The notes below the pieces were generated by a model. That model had not been told where the DNA came from and made no database searches. It saw only the letters and a program-made list of their open reading frames with translations. A program made the position numbers and the translations under genes. From Labrys monachus (GTDB lineage Bacteria; Pseudomonadota; Alphaproteobacteria; Rhizobiales; Labraceae): 64,000 nucleotides of DNA. The DNA lies in NCBI RefSeq assembly GCF_030814655.1, contig NZ_JAUSVK010000001.1:1941501-2005500 (forward strand), in the 5' to 3' direction. Below, piece by piece: positions 33,467-42,397 of this stretch (its first letter is position 1; each line of letters begins with the position of its first letter).

Positions 33467-33696
33467 GCGTCGACCTCGCCGCGAGGCGGCGCCGAAAGGT
33501 CGAACAGGTCCTGCAGGACATCCGCGATGGCTTCGGCGCTGCTTCGCCCGTCGCAGAGCTCGAAGACGGCCGCGGCCGTCAGGTTGAGATAATGCACGCT
33601 CTCGGAGACATGGTCATAGATGACGTAGCCGTCCGGAACCTCGTTGCATTCGAAATCTCCCATGCGCTTGAAATAGGCTTGGCTTTCGTCGGTCAT
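33400..33696 (-). CDS. PqqD family peptide-binding protein (HPr-rel-A type, RRE-like)
   Basis: Protein of 98 aa with the winged-helix PqqD fold, a RiPP recognition element that holds a precursor leader. The signature is DGYVIYDHVSESVHYLNLTA, then AVFELCDGRSSAEAIADVL. The start at MTDESQAYFKRMG is preceded by GGAG. It lies 37 bases behind the interrupted GT4 gene and overlaps the kinase gene, so the two are probably made together. Its presence is the strongest hint that a ribosomal peptide is handled here. Confidence 0.87.
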   Translation of the reverse strand: MTDESQAYFKRMGDFECNEVPDGYVIYDHVSESVHYLNLTAAAVFELCDGRSSAEAIADVLQDLFDLSAPPRGEVDACLLSLASQGLVTSCSPSSSAA

Positions 33697-33733
33697 TCGT
33701 CGCTCCGTTCCTCCGTTCAGGCTTTGCCTGCTT

Positions 33734-34792
33734 CTAGGCCATCGCAAGCGATCGGGAAATTCGAATCACGAGGTTTTCCCTCGCGTGATGCCGCCGCACC
33801 CAGTCCAGCCCGAGTGCCGCGCGCCGCTGCCGCTCGGCGGGCTGGGCGAGGGCGTCGCGGCAGGCCTCGGCGAAATGGTTCGGCGCCGCTGCGATCCACC
33901 CGCCGGTGCCGGCGGGCCAGCCGAGCCCTTCGGCGCCCGTCGGCGTCGAGATGCTGGCGACGCCGTGCGCAGCCGCCTCCAGCAGCTTGATGCGGGTGCC
34001 GCCGCCGGCCTGCAGGGGCGCGAGGGCCAGGGTCGAGCGGCGATAGAGGGCGCTGACGTCCCCGACACGGCCGAGTACCGAAATGCGGGGGTGGCGGCCG
34101 AGGGCGGACACCGCCTGCGGCGGCTGCGGGCCAGCGATCAGGAGGCGGCAGGCCCCGCCGCCGGCGGCCCTCAGGCGCGGCAGCACCGTGCGGCAGAACC
34201 AGAGGATGCCCTCCGCATTGGGCGCATAGGAGAGCGAGCCGAGGAACATGAGGGTCGCGCCGTCGTCGCGCGCGGCGGCCCGTGGCGGAATCTCGACCGC
34301 GTTCGCCATCGGCTCGCAGGCGAGGCCGGGGTGCCGGCGGCCGAGCAGGCGGGCTTCCTGCCGGCTCGCCACGAAGACACGCCGGAAGCGCGGGCCGAAA
34401 CGCGCGACGAGCGCGTCGCAGGCCCGGCCCTCCTGCTCCAGCCAATCGGCGCGCATCCGGCCTGCGCCGTCACGCGCGAGCGCGAGACGGGCCAGGGAGG
34501 AGAAGGCGGCGCGGTCGTCTTCGTCCAGATCCAGCGTCGCGGCGGTTCCCGGCGGGACGGCGTCGAGGCAGGGCGCCATATAGGAGCGCCCGATATGAAC
34601 GAGATCGGGCGCGCAGGCCTCGATGAGGCCCGCGATCTGCGCCAGGACCGGAGCCGACAGGAAGCTGGCGAGGCTCGGCCGGCCATAGGCGCGGAAGGCT
34701 TCGAGGCGCATGCTCTCGTCGGAGATCCGCGACAACAGGGCGAAATGCGTGTCGTTGCGTCCACTGACCGGGACGATGTGGAGGCGGGCGCC
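33734..34792 (-). pseudogene. GT4 glycosyltransferase, 3' part, cut off by IS630
   Basis: Reads from GARLHIVPVSGRNDTHFALL through LDLDEDDRAAFSSL, ATLMFLGSLSYAPNAEGILW (start of the GT-B C-terminal domain), RISVLGRVGDVSALYRRS, and GTRIKLLEAAAHGVASISTPTGAEG, the nucleotide-sugar site of GT4 enzymes. Removing the IS630 element and one TA copy joins it in frame to the 5' part at 35853-36029, giving a 411-aa protein. Translation from inside the IS could make a fragment starting in IS sequence, lacking part of the acceptor domain. Confidence 0.92.
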
Positions 34793-34794
34793 TA

Positions 34795-35852
34795 GAGCGG
34801 AATTTGTCTGAGTGGAATCGGAAGGGATTCCACTGGATGGCTTAGTGTGATTCATAGGTTTCCGGGCTATTCCGGAGATGAAGCATGACGAAGCGTGGTG
34901 AAGCCTATTCGCAGGATTTGCGAGATCGTGTGCTTGGGGCGCTGGATAGCGGGATGTCGGCGAGCACAATCGCACCAATCTTCAGGGTGAGTGTGTCCTA
35001 CATCTACAAGGCGGCCGCGCGGCGGCGCGCGACGGGGGAGGTCAGTGCCCGCCCCCAGCGCAATCATGTTCCGCTCAAGCTTGCCAAGCATGAAGAGGTT
35101 CTGCGGGCCAAGGTCGCGGCTGATCCGGATGCGCGTGTCGCGGATCTGCGGGCCTGGGCGGAGGAAGAATTGGGGGTCAGCATCAGCCATGCCCCGATGT
35201 GGCATATGCTCAAGCGGCTTGGGCTGACATATAAAAAAAGACGATCCACGCCAGCGAGCAAAAACGCCCCGATGTCGCGGCCGCTCGCCGCAAATGGCAC
35301 AGCAACCAAATCTGGCTGAGGCCCTCGCGTCTGGTCTTCATTGACGAGACCTGGGCCTCGACCGCGATGGCGCGCCACTACGGCAGGTGCAAGCGCGGAC
35401 AGCGCCTGATCGACTACGTGCCGCATGGCCATTGGAAAACCACGACCTTCATTGGCGCTCTGCGCAGCGGGGGATTGACAGCTCCCTGCGTGCTCGACGG
35501 CCCAGTCAACGGCGATTGCTTCAAGGCCTATGTCGCGCAGATCCTCGTTCCCACCCTCAATTACGGCGATATCGTCATCATGGACAATCTGAGCAGCCAC
35601 AAAGTCCCGGGTGTGCGCCAAGCCATCGAGGCCGCAGGGGCGGAACTGCTTTACTTGCCCGCCTACTCCCCCGATCTCAATCCGATCGAGAACCTCTTCG
35701 CAAAGCTCAAAGCTCTCCTGCGCGCGGCTGCAACCCGATCCATCCACGATCTCTGGGACGAAATCGCCAAAACTCTCCCGCGCTTCTCCCCGTCCGAATG
35801 CAGAAATTACTTCTCTAATGCTGGATATTCTACAGTCTGAACAATTTCGCTC
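34795..35852 (+). mobile_element. IS630-family insertion sequence (copy 1, 1058 bp)
   Basis: Terminal repeats GAGCGGAATTTGTCTGAGTG and, reversed, GAGCGAAATTGTTCAGACTG match imperfectly. Both ends are flanked by TA (34793-34794 and 35853-35854), the target duplication of Tc1/mariner-IS630 elements. It is inserted in a GT4 gene. It differs from the copy at 60995 at only four positions that I could find. Confidence 0.95.
34885..35840 (+). CDS. IS630 family transposase, two frames joined by -1 frameshift
   Basis: The first frame (34885-35319) encodes the HTH domain (STIAPIFRVSVSYIYKAAAR) and linker. The second (35367-35840 as an ATG frame, open further upstream) encodes the DDE domain: LVFIDETWAS, VIMDNLSSHK and YSPDLNPIENLFAKLK. 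The frames overlap at an A7G run (35233-35240). A -1 slip there reads TYKKKTIHASEQKRPD and leads into the DDE frame without a gap. Both copies in the window have the same arrangement, so this is programmed frameshifting and not decay. Confidence 0.92.
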
Positions 35853-36029
35853 TAGGCCCTGCAGGAAGGCATCGGCCTGCGTCGGGCCTCCGGCCACGGG
35901 GGCGACGACGACGTCGACCTCGGCGATCCGGCATAGAGCCTCCAGGAACAGGCCCATGCGCATCGCCAGGCCGTTTCCCGCGCGCGCCGGCACGATCGGG
36001 CTGATGAACACCGCCTTGCGCGGGCGCAT
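35853..36029 (-). pseudogene. GT4 glycosyltransferase, 5' part, cut off by IS630
   Basis: The first 59 codons, MRPRKAVFISPIVPARAGNG onward, containing the GxGxAxR-type N-terminal loop of GT-B enzymes (GNGLAMRMGLFLEAL). Its ATG overlaps the stop of the GT71-like gene (ATGA). The frame runs into the IS after AFLQGL. The remainder lies at 33734-34792. Confidence 0.92.
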
Positions 36030-37306
36030 CAGATATCCCCGTCATTCGCCAGCACGTAGCGGCCGGCGAATATCCACTGCCTCCAGGCGGTATCGGAGGC
36101 GTGGGAACTCTTCCTCACGCCCTCCGCCGCGGCATAGGCCTCGATCGCGGGGTCGGCGACCGAGGCGCCGTACCAGTGCCGGTTGGCCTGGTATTCGAGG
36201 CGCCAGCACGGGCCGAACGCATCGTGGATGACGAGGTGAAGCGCTCCGTCCTTCTCGTCGCACCACCAGTTCATGCGGTCGGCGGCCCGGCTCCTGCCGA
36301 TCTCGCCGTCGGGCAGCAATTCGAGCGTGACGGCGGCCTGTCCGGGAACGATGAAGGCGAGCGTTCGGAAGGAAGCCCATTCCCGTTCCGTCCGAAGCGC
36401 ATGCGCGCTCCTCGGAGGGGCATGGAACACCAGCCCGTTCCAGCCCTTGCGGAGCTGCGCGAGCGCGGTCATGCAGGCTTCAAGGCCCACGAAGCCCGCC
36501 GGTTCCTCCTGCCCGCCGGCGTAGCGCCATTTGGCGCCGGTCCTGTGCTGGAAGAGCACGCGTCCCTCGAAATCATGCTGGTGGAGGCAGAGGCCGACAT
36601 CGGGCAGCGGCCGATGGGGAATGACGGCGAAGCGCGAGTCCGCCATGAGGAGCCCCAACAGGTAGGTCTCCTTGTCGCCATACATCATGCGGTAGTAGAA
36701 GTCGGCGTGCCGGTTGAGATGCAGCGCGAGCTGAATCGCCGGCCATTTCCTGGCCTTGTGGATGAGCAACTGGCCGGATTCGATCGCCGGCGCGGAGCGC
36801 GGCGCCAGGCCGCAGGCGTCCCAGACCGGGTTTTCGGGAATCAGGTCGACGATGTCGGGCCAGAGGACCGCCCCCGTCTCCCGGTAGTCCGCCCATTCGA
36901 ACACCTCGGCGGGATCCCTGGTCGGAACCTGGTCGGCGTCGAGGAGCAGGACCTCCTCGAAGGACGACCAGGCGAGCGCATGGGCCTTCAGCTGCCAGCC
37001 GTCGACGATCCAGGCATGATCTGCGTCGCCCGCGGTGGCGTCGACGACGCGCACGCCGAAGGCGCCGAGCATTGCCGCCATCCTCGCCGACATTTCGGCG
37101 GGGCCCAGATGCCATACTTCGATGGGCAGGCGGCACTGGAGAGCCTCGCGCAGGACATGCACGAGCACATAGGCATTGGTGAAGAAGGAGGGTCCCCCGG
37201 CGCAGACGACGATCCCTCGACCGGCAAACCGCGCTCCAGGATAGGGCTCCAGGCTGTTCAGACGTTCCGCCAGCAATGTCTGCTGGCGCGCATTCTCGAC
37301 GATCAT
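36029..37306 (-). CDS. MNN1-like (GT71) mannosyltransferase-related protein
   Basis: Protein of 425 aa resembling the alpha-mannosyltransferase family of fungal MNN1 (Mannosyl_trans3). Motifs: RGIVVCAGGPSFFTNAYVLV near residue 30, LPIEVWHLGPAEM, EEVLLLDADQVPTRDPAEVF with the DxD site near residue 125, and ESGQLLIHKARKW followed by YGDKETYLLGLL. There is no signal or anchor, so it is cytosolic. The C-terminal 100 residues are an extra beta-rich region ending in a WRQWIFAGRYVLAND stretch. It is first in the leftward cluster and translationally coupled to the GT4 gene. Confidence 0.84.
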   Translation of the reverse strand: MIVENARQQTLLAERLNSLEPYPGARFAGRGIVVCAGGPSFFTNAYVLVHVLREALQCRLPIEVWHLGPAEMSARMAAMLGAFGVRVVDATAGDADHAWIVDGWQLKAHALAWSSFEEVLLLDADQVPTRDPAEVFEWADYRETGAVLWPDIVDLIPENPVWDACGLAPRSAPAIESGQLLIHKARKWPAIQLALHLNRHADFYYRMMYGDKETYLLGLLMADSRFAVIPHRPLPDVGLCLHQHDFEGRVLFQHRTGAKWRYAGGQEEPAGFVGLEACMTALAQLRKGWNGLVFHAPPRSAHALRTEREWASFRTLAFIVPGQAAVTLELLPDGEIGRSRAADRMNWWCDEKDGALHLVIHDAFGPCWRLEYQANRHWYGASVADPAIEAYAAAEGVRKSSHASDTAWRQWIFAGRYVLANDGDI

Positions 37307-37402
37307 GGCGGCGAACCTACTCTCACGGACAGGCGATAGGCAATCGGCAGGCGATCACGGAGCTGTGGCAAAGCCCGCGCGCCGCGTCGCTGCGCATTTT
37401 TC

Positions 37403-38320
37403 CTACGCGGCCGGCCCCTCGGCCTTGCTCAGCAGCCATCGGCGGAACAGGTCGACCGCCGGCTTCAGCGGACGGGCGGCCGAGGCGGTGAGATAGATCG
37501 ACTGGCCGGAGCGGTAGCCGGTCTGGAGCGGGCGCACGAGCCGGCCGGAGCGGACATAGTCGTCGACGAGATGGTTCCATCCCAGAACCACGCCCTGGCC
37601 GAGCGCGGCGGCCTCGGTGGCGGCCAGCGCATCGGAGAACACGACGTCCTCGATGACGTTGGCGGCCGGCACGCCCATGCGCCGGAGCCATTCGTTCCAG
37701 CCGATGCGCCTGCGGTAGCGTTCGGTGAAATGCAGCAGCCGGTGCCGCGGCAGGTCCGCCGCCGTCTCGATCGGGCCATGCTCTTCGAGATAGGACGGGC
37801 TGCACACCGCCGAGACGTCCTCGGCGGTGAAGAGCCAGCTGCGGATACCCGGCCACGCCCCGTCGCCGAGGCGCGCGGACAGGTCGATGGTGTCGTCGGC
37901 GAAGTCGATGTCGTCGCGGCTGCTCTCCTCGATGTTGAGGGCGACATCGGTGTGCAGCGCCTTGAACTCGTGCAGGCGCGGCAGCAGCCAGAGATAGACG
38001 AAGGAGGTCGAGAACGACACGCGGACGATATCGCGGTCGCCCTGCCGGCGCATCGTCGAGATGGCCTTGTAGATCTGGTCGAAGCAGGCCTGCGTCTCCT
38101 CGTAGAGCCGCTGGCCGTCCGCAGTCAGCCGCAGGCGCGCGCTCTCCCGGTGGAACAGCTTCAGGCCGGTCGACCGTTCGAGGATGCGGATGGTCTTGCT
38201 CACGGCCGGCTGGGTGACGTTCAGCTCCCGGGCTGCCGCGGTGAAGCTCAGCCGCCGGGCCGCCGCCTCGAAAACGAAGAGGTGATTGGCCGAGGGAACC
38301 ACGGAGCGAAGCTTATGCAT
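37403..38320 (-). CDS. LysR family transcriptional regulator
   Basis: LTTR of 305 aa, GcvA-like subgroup. The HTH is RLSFTAAARELNVTQPAVSKTIRILE near residue 25, followed by the substrate-binding domain (VRVSFSTSFVYLWLLPRLHEF). It is divergent from the flavoprotein gene at 38418. A perfect palindrome with T-N11-A spacing overlaps its own start codon, indicating autoregulation together with control of the divergent catabolic operon. Confidence 0.94.
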   Translation of the reverse strand: MHKLRSVVPSANHLFVFEAAARRLSFTAAARELNVTQPAVSKTIRILERSTGLKLFHRESARLRLTADGQRLYEETQACFDQIYKAISTMRRQGDRDIVRVSFSTSFVYLWLLPRLHEFKALHTDVALNIEESSRDDIDFADDTIDLSARLGDGAWPGIRSWLFTAEDVSAVCSPSYLEEHGPIETAADLPRHRLLHFTERYRRRIGWNEWLRRMGVPAANVIEDVVFSDALAATEAAALGQGVVLGWNHLVDDYVRSGRLVRPLQTGYRSGQSIYLTASAARPLKPAVDLFRRWLLSKAEGPAA

Positions 38321-38333
38321 AACTTCAAGTTAT
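38319..38333. promoter_or_regulatory. LysR-type palindromic operator
   Basis: ATAACTT-C-AAGTTAT is a perfect 15-base palindrome with the T-N11-A form of LTTR boxes. It overlaps the start codon of the lysR gene and lies about 85 bases before the flavoprotein start. Confidence 0.75.
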
Positions 38334-38417
38334 CGATGGCGCGATTTTTTTCAAGCTCGCCGTTGTCGTCCATGCCCCTATGATCGCTGCAAACAGATCA
38401 TCCGGAGCGTTGGGTCC

Positions 38418-40859
38418 ATGCAGTCTCATGCACGCGTCGTCGTCATCGGCGGAGGATGCGTCGGCGCCGCCACCCTCTACGGCCTCGCCAAGCGCGGCTG
38501 GACCGACGTGGCCCTGCTGGAACGCACCCAGCTGACGGCGGGTTCGACTTGGCACGCGGCCGGCCTCATTCCCTCCTATGCCCGCAACCGCAATATCGGC
38601 CGCATGATCGCGCGGAGCATCGCGATCTATGAAGGGCTGGAGGCGGAGACCGGGCAGACGGTCGGCTGGCACAAATGCGGCCAGCTGCGCATCGCCAACA
38701 CCCGCGAGCGCATGGACGAGTTCCACAGCTATATCGGCGTCGCCGAGGCGCAGGGCACCCGGGCCCGCATCGTCACGCCGGCCGAGGCGCGCGAGCTGTG
38801 GCCGCTGCTCGAGAACAACAAGACGATGATCGGCGGGCTCCACCATCCCGACGACGGCCATATCGCGCCGGCCGATGTCACCCAGGCGATGGCGAAGGGC
38901 GCGCGCGACCGCGGCGCGAAAATCTATCTCAATACCGAGGTGACGGGCTTCGAAGCCCTGCCGGGCGGCGAATGGCGGGTGAAGACCAGCAAGGGCGATA
39001 TCATCTGCGAGCATATCGTCAGCGCCACCGGCAATTACGCACGCCAGACGGGCGCCATGCTCGGGCTCGACATTCCCGCCATCCCGATCCTGCACCAATA
39101 CTGGATCACCGAGGCGGTCCCCGAAATCGTCGAGCGCCGCGCCAGGGGCCTGCCGGAAATGCCGATCCTGCGCGACGAGGCGTTCGCGGGCTATCTGCGC
39201 GAGGAGGGCGAGGGCCTGATGTTCGGGCCCTATGAGAAGACGGAGCACCTCAAGCTGTTCGCGGTCGACGGCGTTCCCGAATGGTTCGGCGCCGACCTGC
39301 TGCCCGAGGATTTCGATGCCGTCGCCGAGAACTGGGAGGTGGCGACGGAGCTCGTGCCCGCTTTGGCGCGTGCCGGCATCAAGAGCAATGTCCGCGGGCC
39401 GTTCCAGATGACGGCCGACGAATTGCCGCTGGCGGGGCCGGCCTGGGGCCTGCGCAATGTCTGGCTCGCCGAGGGCGTGCCGGGCGGCATCCTGTGGGGC
39501 GGCGCCCTTGGCCATTACCTATCGGAATGGATCGTCGAGGGCGATACCGGCATCGACATGTCCGACATCGATCCGCGCCGCTTCGGGCGCTACGCCAACA
39601 AGGCGTGGACGCGCGAGAAGGTGCAGGAGACCTGGGGCACCCATGCCGAACTGCATTTCCCCGGCGAGGACCTGCCGGCGGCGCGCCCGGCTAAGACCGC
39701 GCCGGCCTATGACCGGCTGTCGCAGCTCGGTGCGGTGTGGGGCGTCCTCAACGGCTGGGAGATCGCCAACTGGTACGCGCCGCCCGGCGTCGAGCCGAAG
39801 GACGATTACAGCCATCGCCGCACCCGGCATGCCGGCCATGTCGAGGCCGAGGTGCGGGCGGTCCGCAGCGGCGTCGGCCTCGTCGACATCAGCCCGATGA
39901 CCAAATATGAGGTTCGCGGCCCGGGCGCCGCGGCATGGCTGGACGGGCTCCTCGCCAACCGACTGCCGAAGCCGGGACGCATCGCCCTGTGCCACCACCT
40001 CACCGACAAGGGCTGCGTCCAGGGCGAATACACTGTCACCCGTCTCGCCGAAGACGCCTTCTACCTCGTTTCGACCCCGCGCGCCGAGCGCCTGAATTTC
40101 GACGTGCTGTGGCGCCTCCTGCCCTCGGACGGCAGCGTGACGCTGGCCAACGTCACCGACGAGAGGGGCTGCTTCACCGTGGTCGGCCCGCACGCTCGCG
40201 ACCTCCTGCAGTCGCTGACCGAGACGGATCTGGGCAATGCCGCCTTCCCCTGGATGAGCTTCCGGACCGGGGGCATCGGGCTTGCCGAGGATGTCCGCAT
40301 GCTCAGGGTCAATTATGAGGGCGAGCTCGGCTGGGAACTCTACCATCCGATGCCCTATCAGCGGCATCTGCTCGATGCGCTGCTGCGGGCGGGGGCGCCG
40401 CTCGGCCTGAAGCTGGTCGGCCTGCAGGCCCTGGAATCGCTGCGCCTGGAAAAATCCTACCGTGCCATGTATCGCGACATGAACACTGAGCTGACGGCCT
40501 TCGAAAGCGGGCTCGACCGCTTCGTCAAGTTCGACAAGGGGGACTTTTCCGGCCGGCAGGCGCTCGCGGTGCAACGGCATGCGGGCCTGCGGCAGCGTCT
40601 CACCACCATCGCCATCGATACCGATGAGTCGAGCGTGCTGGCGCATGAGGGTGTATACAGCAAGGGCGCTCTGGTCGGACGGATCTCCTCGGGCGGCTAT
40701 TCCTACCATCTGGGCCACGACCTCGCCTTCGCCCTGCTGCCCGAGGCGCTGTGGGCTGTCGGCACGGAGCTGGAGGTCCTCGTCCTCGGCCAGGCCCGCA
40801 AGGCCCGGGTCATCGCGGAATCGCCCTACGATCCGGCCAATGCGCGGTGCCGCATGTGA
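38418..40859 (+). CDS. FAD-dependent dimethylglycine/sarcosine dehydrogenase-like protein with GcvT domain
   Basis: Flavoprotein of 813 aa: an N-terminal DAO domain (VVVIGGGCVGAATLYGLAKRG; STWHAAGLIPSYARN with the His that binds FAD in this family), an FAO-M central region, and C-terminal GCV_T and GCV_T_C domains (GLVDISPMTKYEVRGPGAAAW; ESLRLEKSYRAMYRDM). The family oxidatively demethylates N-methyl amino acids and passes formaldehyde to tetrahydrofolate. The start at MQSHARVVVIGG fits the Rossmann fold. It heads a rightward operon with a polar amino acid importer, which probably brings in the substrate. Confidence 0.93.
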   Translation: MQSHARVVVIGGGCVGAATLYGLAKRGWTDVALLERTQLTAGSTWHAAGLIPSYARNRNIGRMIARSIAIYEGLEAETGQTVGWHKCGQLRIANTRERMDEFHSYIGVAEAQGTRARIVTPAEARELWPLLENNKTMIGGLHHPDDGHIAPADVTQAMAKGARDRGAKIYLNTEVTGFEALPGGEWRVKTSKGDIICEHIVSATGNYARQTGAMLGLDIPAIPILHQYWITEAVPEIVERRARGLPEMPILRDEAFAGYLREEGEGLMFGPYEKTEHLKLFAVDGVPEWFGADLLPEDFDAVAENWEVATELVPALARAGIKSNVRGPFQMTADELPLAGPAWGLRNVWLAEGVPGGILWGGALGHYLSEWIVEGDTGIDMSDIDPRRFGRYANKAWTREKVQETWGTHAELHFPGEDLPAARPAKTAPAYDRLSQLGAVWGVLNGWEIANWYAPPGVEPKDDYSHRRTRHAGHVEAEVRAVRSGVGLVDISPMTKYEVRGPGAAAWLDGLLANRLPKPGRIALCHHLTDKGCVQGEYTVTRLAEDAFYLVSTPRAERLNFDVLWRLLPSDGSVTLANVTDERGCFTVVGPHARDLLQSLTETDLGNAAFPWMSFRTGGIGLAEDVRMLRVNYEGELGWELYHPMPYQRHLLDALLRAGAPLGLKLVGLQALESLRLEKSYRAMYRDMNTELTAFESGLDRFVKFDKGDFSGRQALAVQRHAGLRQRLTTIAIDTDESSVLAHEGVYSKGALVGRISSGGYSYHLGHDLAFALLPEALWAVGTELEVLVLGQARKARVIAESPYDPANARCRM

Positions 40860-40892
40860 CGGTTGCGGCAACGCATGGAGGGACGATGCCAA

Positions 40893-41762
40893 ATGAACGC
40901 AGAGCCGCACTTCCTTGCAGACCCTGGGGCCGGGCATGCCGGCCGCGCCGCGCCCGGAGCCGCGCCCATGCAGGCTGAAGCAGCCGGCACCGATGCCGGG
41001 AGGGCAGAGGCCCGGCCCCTCATCGTCCTGGACAAGGTCGTCAAGCGCTACGGCACGCATACCGTGCTCAGCGGCATCGACCTGGAAGTGCATGCCGGCA
41101 ACGTCATGGCCATCATCGGGCCCAGCGGCTCGGGCAAGAGCACGCTGCTGCGCTGCATCAACTATCTCGAACCGCCCAGCAGCGGCACGATCATGCTCGA
41201 CGGCATCCGCCTGGAGGCGGGCAGGGCGACCTCGCGCAAGGACCTTGCCCTGCTGAGGCGCTCGGTCGGCATGGTCTTCCAGTCCTTCAACCTGTTCCCG
41301 CACATGTCCGTCCTCAGGAATGTCAGCCTGGCGCAGGAACGGGTGGCGGGCCGCAGCCGCAAGGAGGCGGACGAGCGTTCGATGCAGCTGCTGTCCCGCG
41401 TCGGCCTGGCGGACAAGGCGCATCAATATCCGCTGCGCTGCTCGGGCGGTCAGCAGCAGCGCGTCGCCATCGCCCGGGCGCTCGCCCTCGATCCCAAGGT
41501 CATGCTGTTCGACGAGCCGACCTCCTCGCTCGATCCCGAGCTCGGGCTGGAGGTGCTGGCGGTGATGCGGGAGCTGGCCGATGACGGCATGACCATGATC
41601 GTCGTGACCCACGAGATGCGCTTCGCCGAAAACGTCTCGGACACCGTGCTGGTGATGGCGGACGGCATCATCGTCGAGCAGGGACCGAGTGCCGAGGTGA
41701 TGCGCAATCCCCGGCAGGAGCGGACGAAGCGCTTCCTGCGCGCCGTCAACGACCGCACATGA
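40893..41762 (+). CDS. Polar amino acid ABC transporter ATP-binding protein (GlnQ-like)
   Basis: NBD of 289 aa with a 45-residue low-complexity N-terminal extension before VLDKVVKRYGTHTVLSGIDL. It has Walker A GPSGSGKSTLLRCINYLEPP (typical of the HisP/GlnQ group), signature LRCSGGQQQRVAIARAL and Walker B VMLFDEPTSSLDPEL. GGAGGG precedes the ATG. The stop overlaps the first permease start as ATGA. Confidence 0.94.
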   Translation: MNAEPHFLADPGAGHAGRAAPGAAPMQAEAAGTDAGRAEARPLIVLDKVVKRYGTHTVLSGIDLEVHAGNVMAIIGPSGSGKSTLLRCINYLEPPSSGTIMLDGIRLEAGRATSRKDLALLRRSVGMVFQSFNLFPHMSVLRNVSLAQERVAGRSRKEADERSMQLLSRVGLADKAHQYPLRCSGGQQQRVAIARALALDPKVMLFDEPTSSLDPELGLEVLAVMRELADDGMTMIVVTHEMRFAENVSDTVLVMADGIIVEQGPSAEVMRNPRQERTKRFLRAVNDRT

Positions 41763-42397
41763 GCGACATGCTCGCCATCCTGAGCGGCCTGCCATGGACG
41801 ATGGCGCTGACCGCGGTCGCCCTCGCCCTCGGCGTCTTCTTCGGCGTTCCCCTCGCCTTGGCGCGCCGCTCGCGCCACGCCGCCGTCTGGCTGGCGGCGG
41901 CCGCCGTCATCGCGCTGATCCGCAGCATCCCGCCGCTGGTGTGGCTGTTCATCCTCTTCTTCGGCCTCGGCACCGGCTATATCCAGATTTCTCCCTTCCT
42001 TGCCGCGGCGGTGGCCTTCGGGCTGATCGCGACCGCCAACATGGCGGAGATCTATCGCGGCGGGCTGATGGCCATCCAGCACGGGCAATGGGACGCCGCC
42101 GAGGCCCTCGGCCTCAGCCGCTTCCACACCTTCGCCGACGTCGTCGCGCCGCAGGCCCTGCGCGTATCGCTGCCCTCCGCGGCGAGCTATGCGATCGGCC
42201 TGCTGAAGGATACCGCGACGGCGTCCACCATCGGCGTGATGGAACTGACCTTCCAGGCCAACCAGCTCTCCCAGCGCACCTTCAGCGGGCTCTACGCCTT
42301 CGGCATCGCGGCGGCCATCTATATCCTGATCAGCCTGCCGGTCGCCTGGCTCGCCCGCTCGGCGGACAGCTATCTGCGGACGAAGGTGGCACGCTGA
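41759..42397 (+). CDS. Polar amino acid ABC transporter permease
   Basis: Inner-membrane permease of 212 aa with about five hydrophobic segments. It has the family motif IRSIPPLVWLFILFFGLG and the EAA loop AAEALGLSRFHTFADVVAPQAL. It overlaps the next permease gene at TGATG. The two form the heterodimeric channel. Confidence 0.93.
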   Translation: MSDMLAILSGLPWTMALTAVALALGVFFGVPLALARRSRHAAVWLAAAAVIALIRSIPPLVWLFILFFGLGTGYIQISPFLAAAVAFGLIATANMAEIYRGGLMAIQHGQWDAAEALGLSRFHTFADVVAPQALRVSLPSAASYAIGLLKDTATASTIGVMELTFQANQLSQRTFSGLYAFGIAAAIYILISLPVAWLARSADSYLRTKVAR

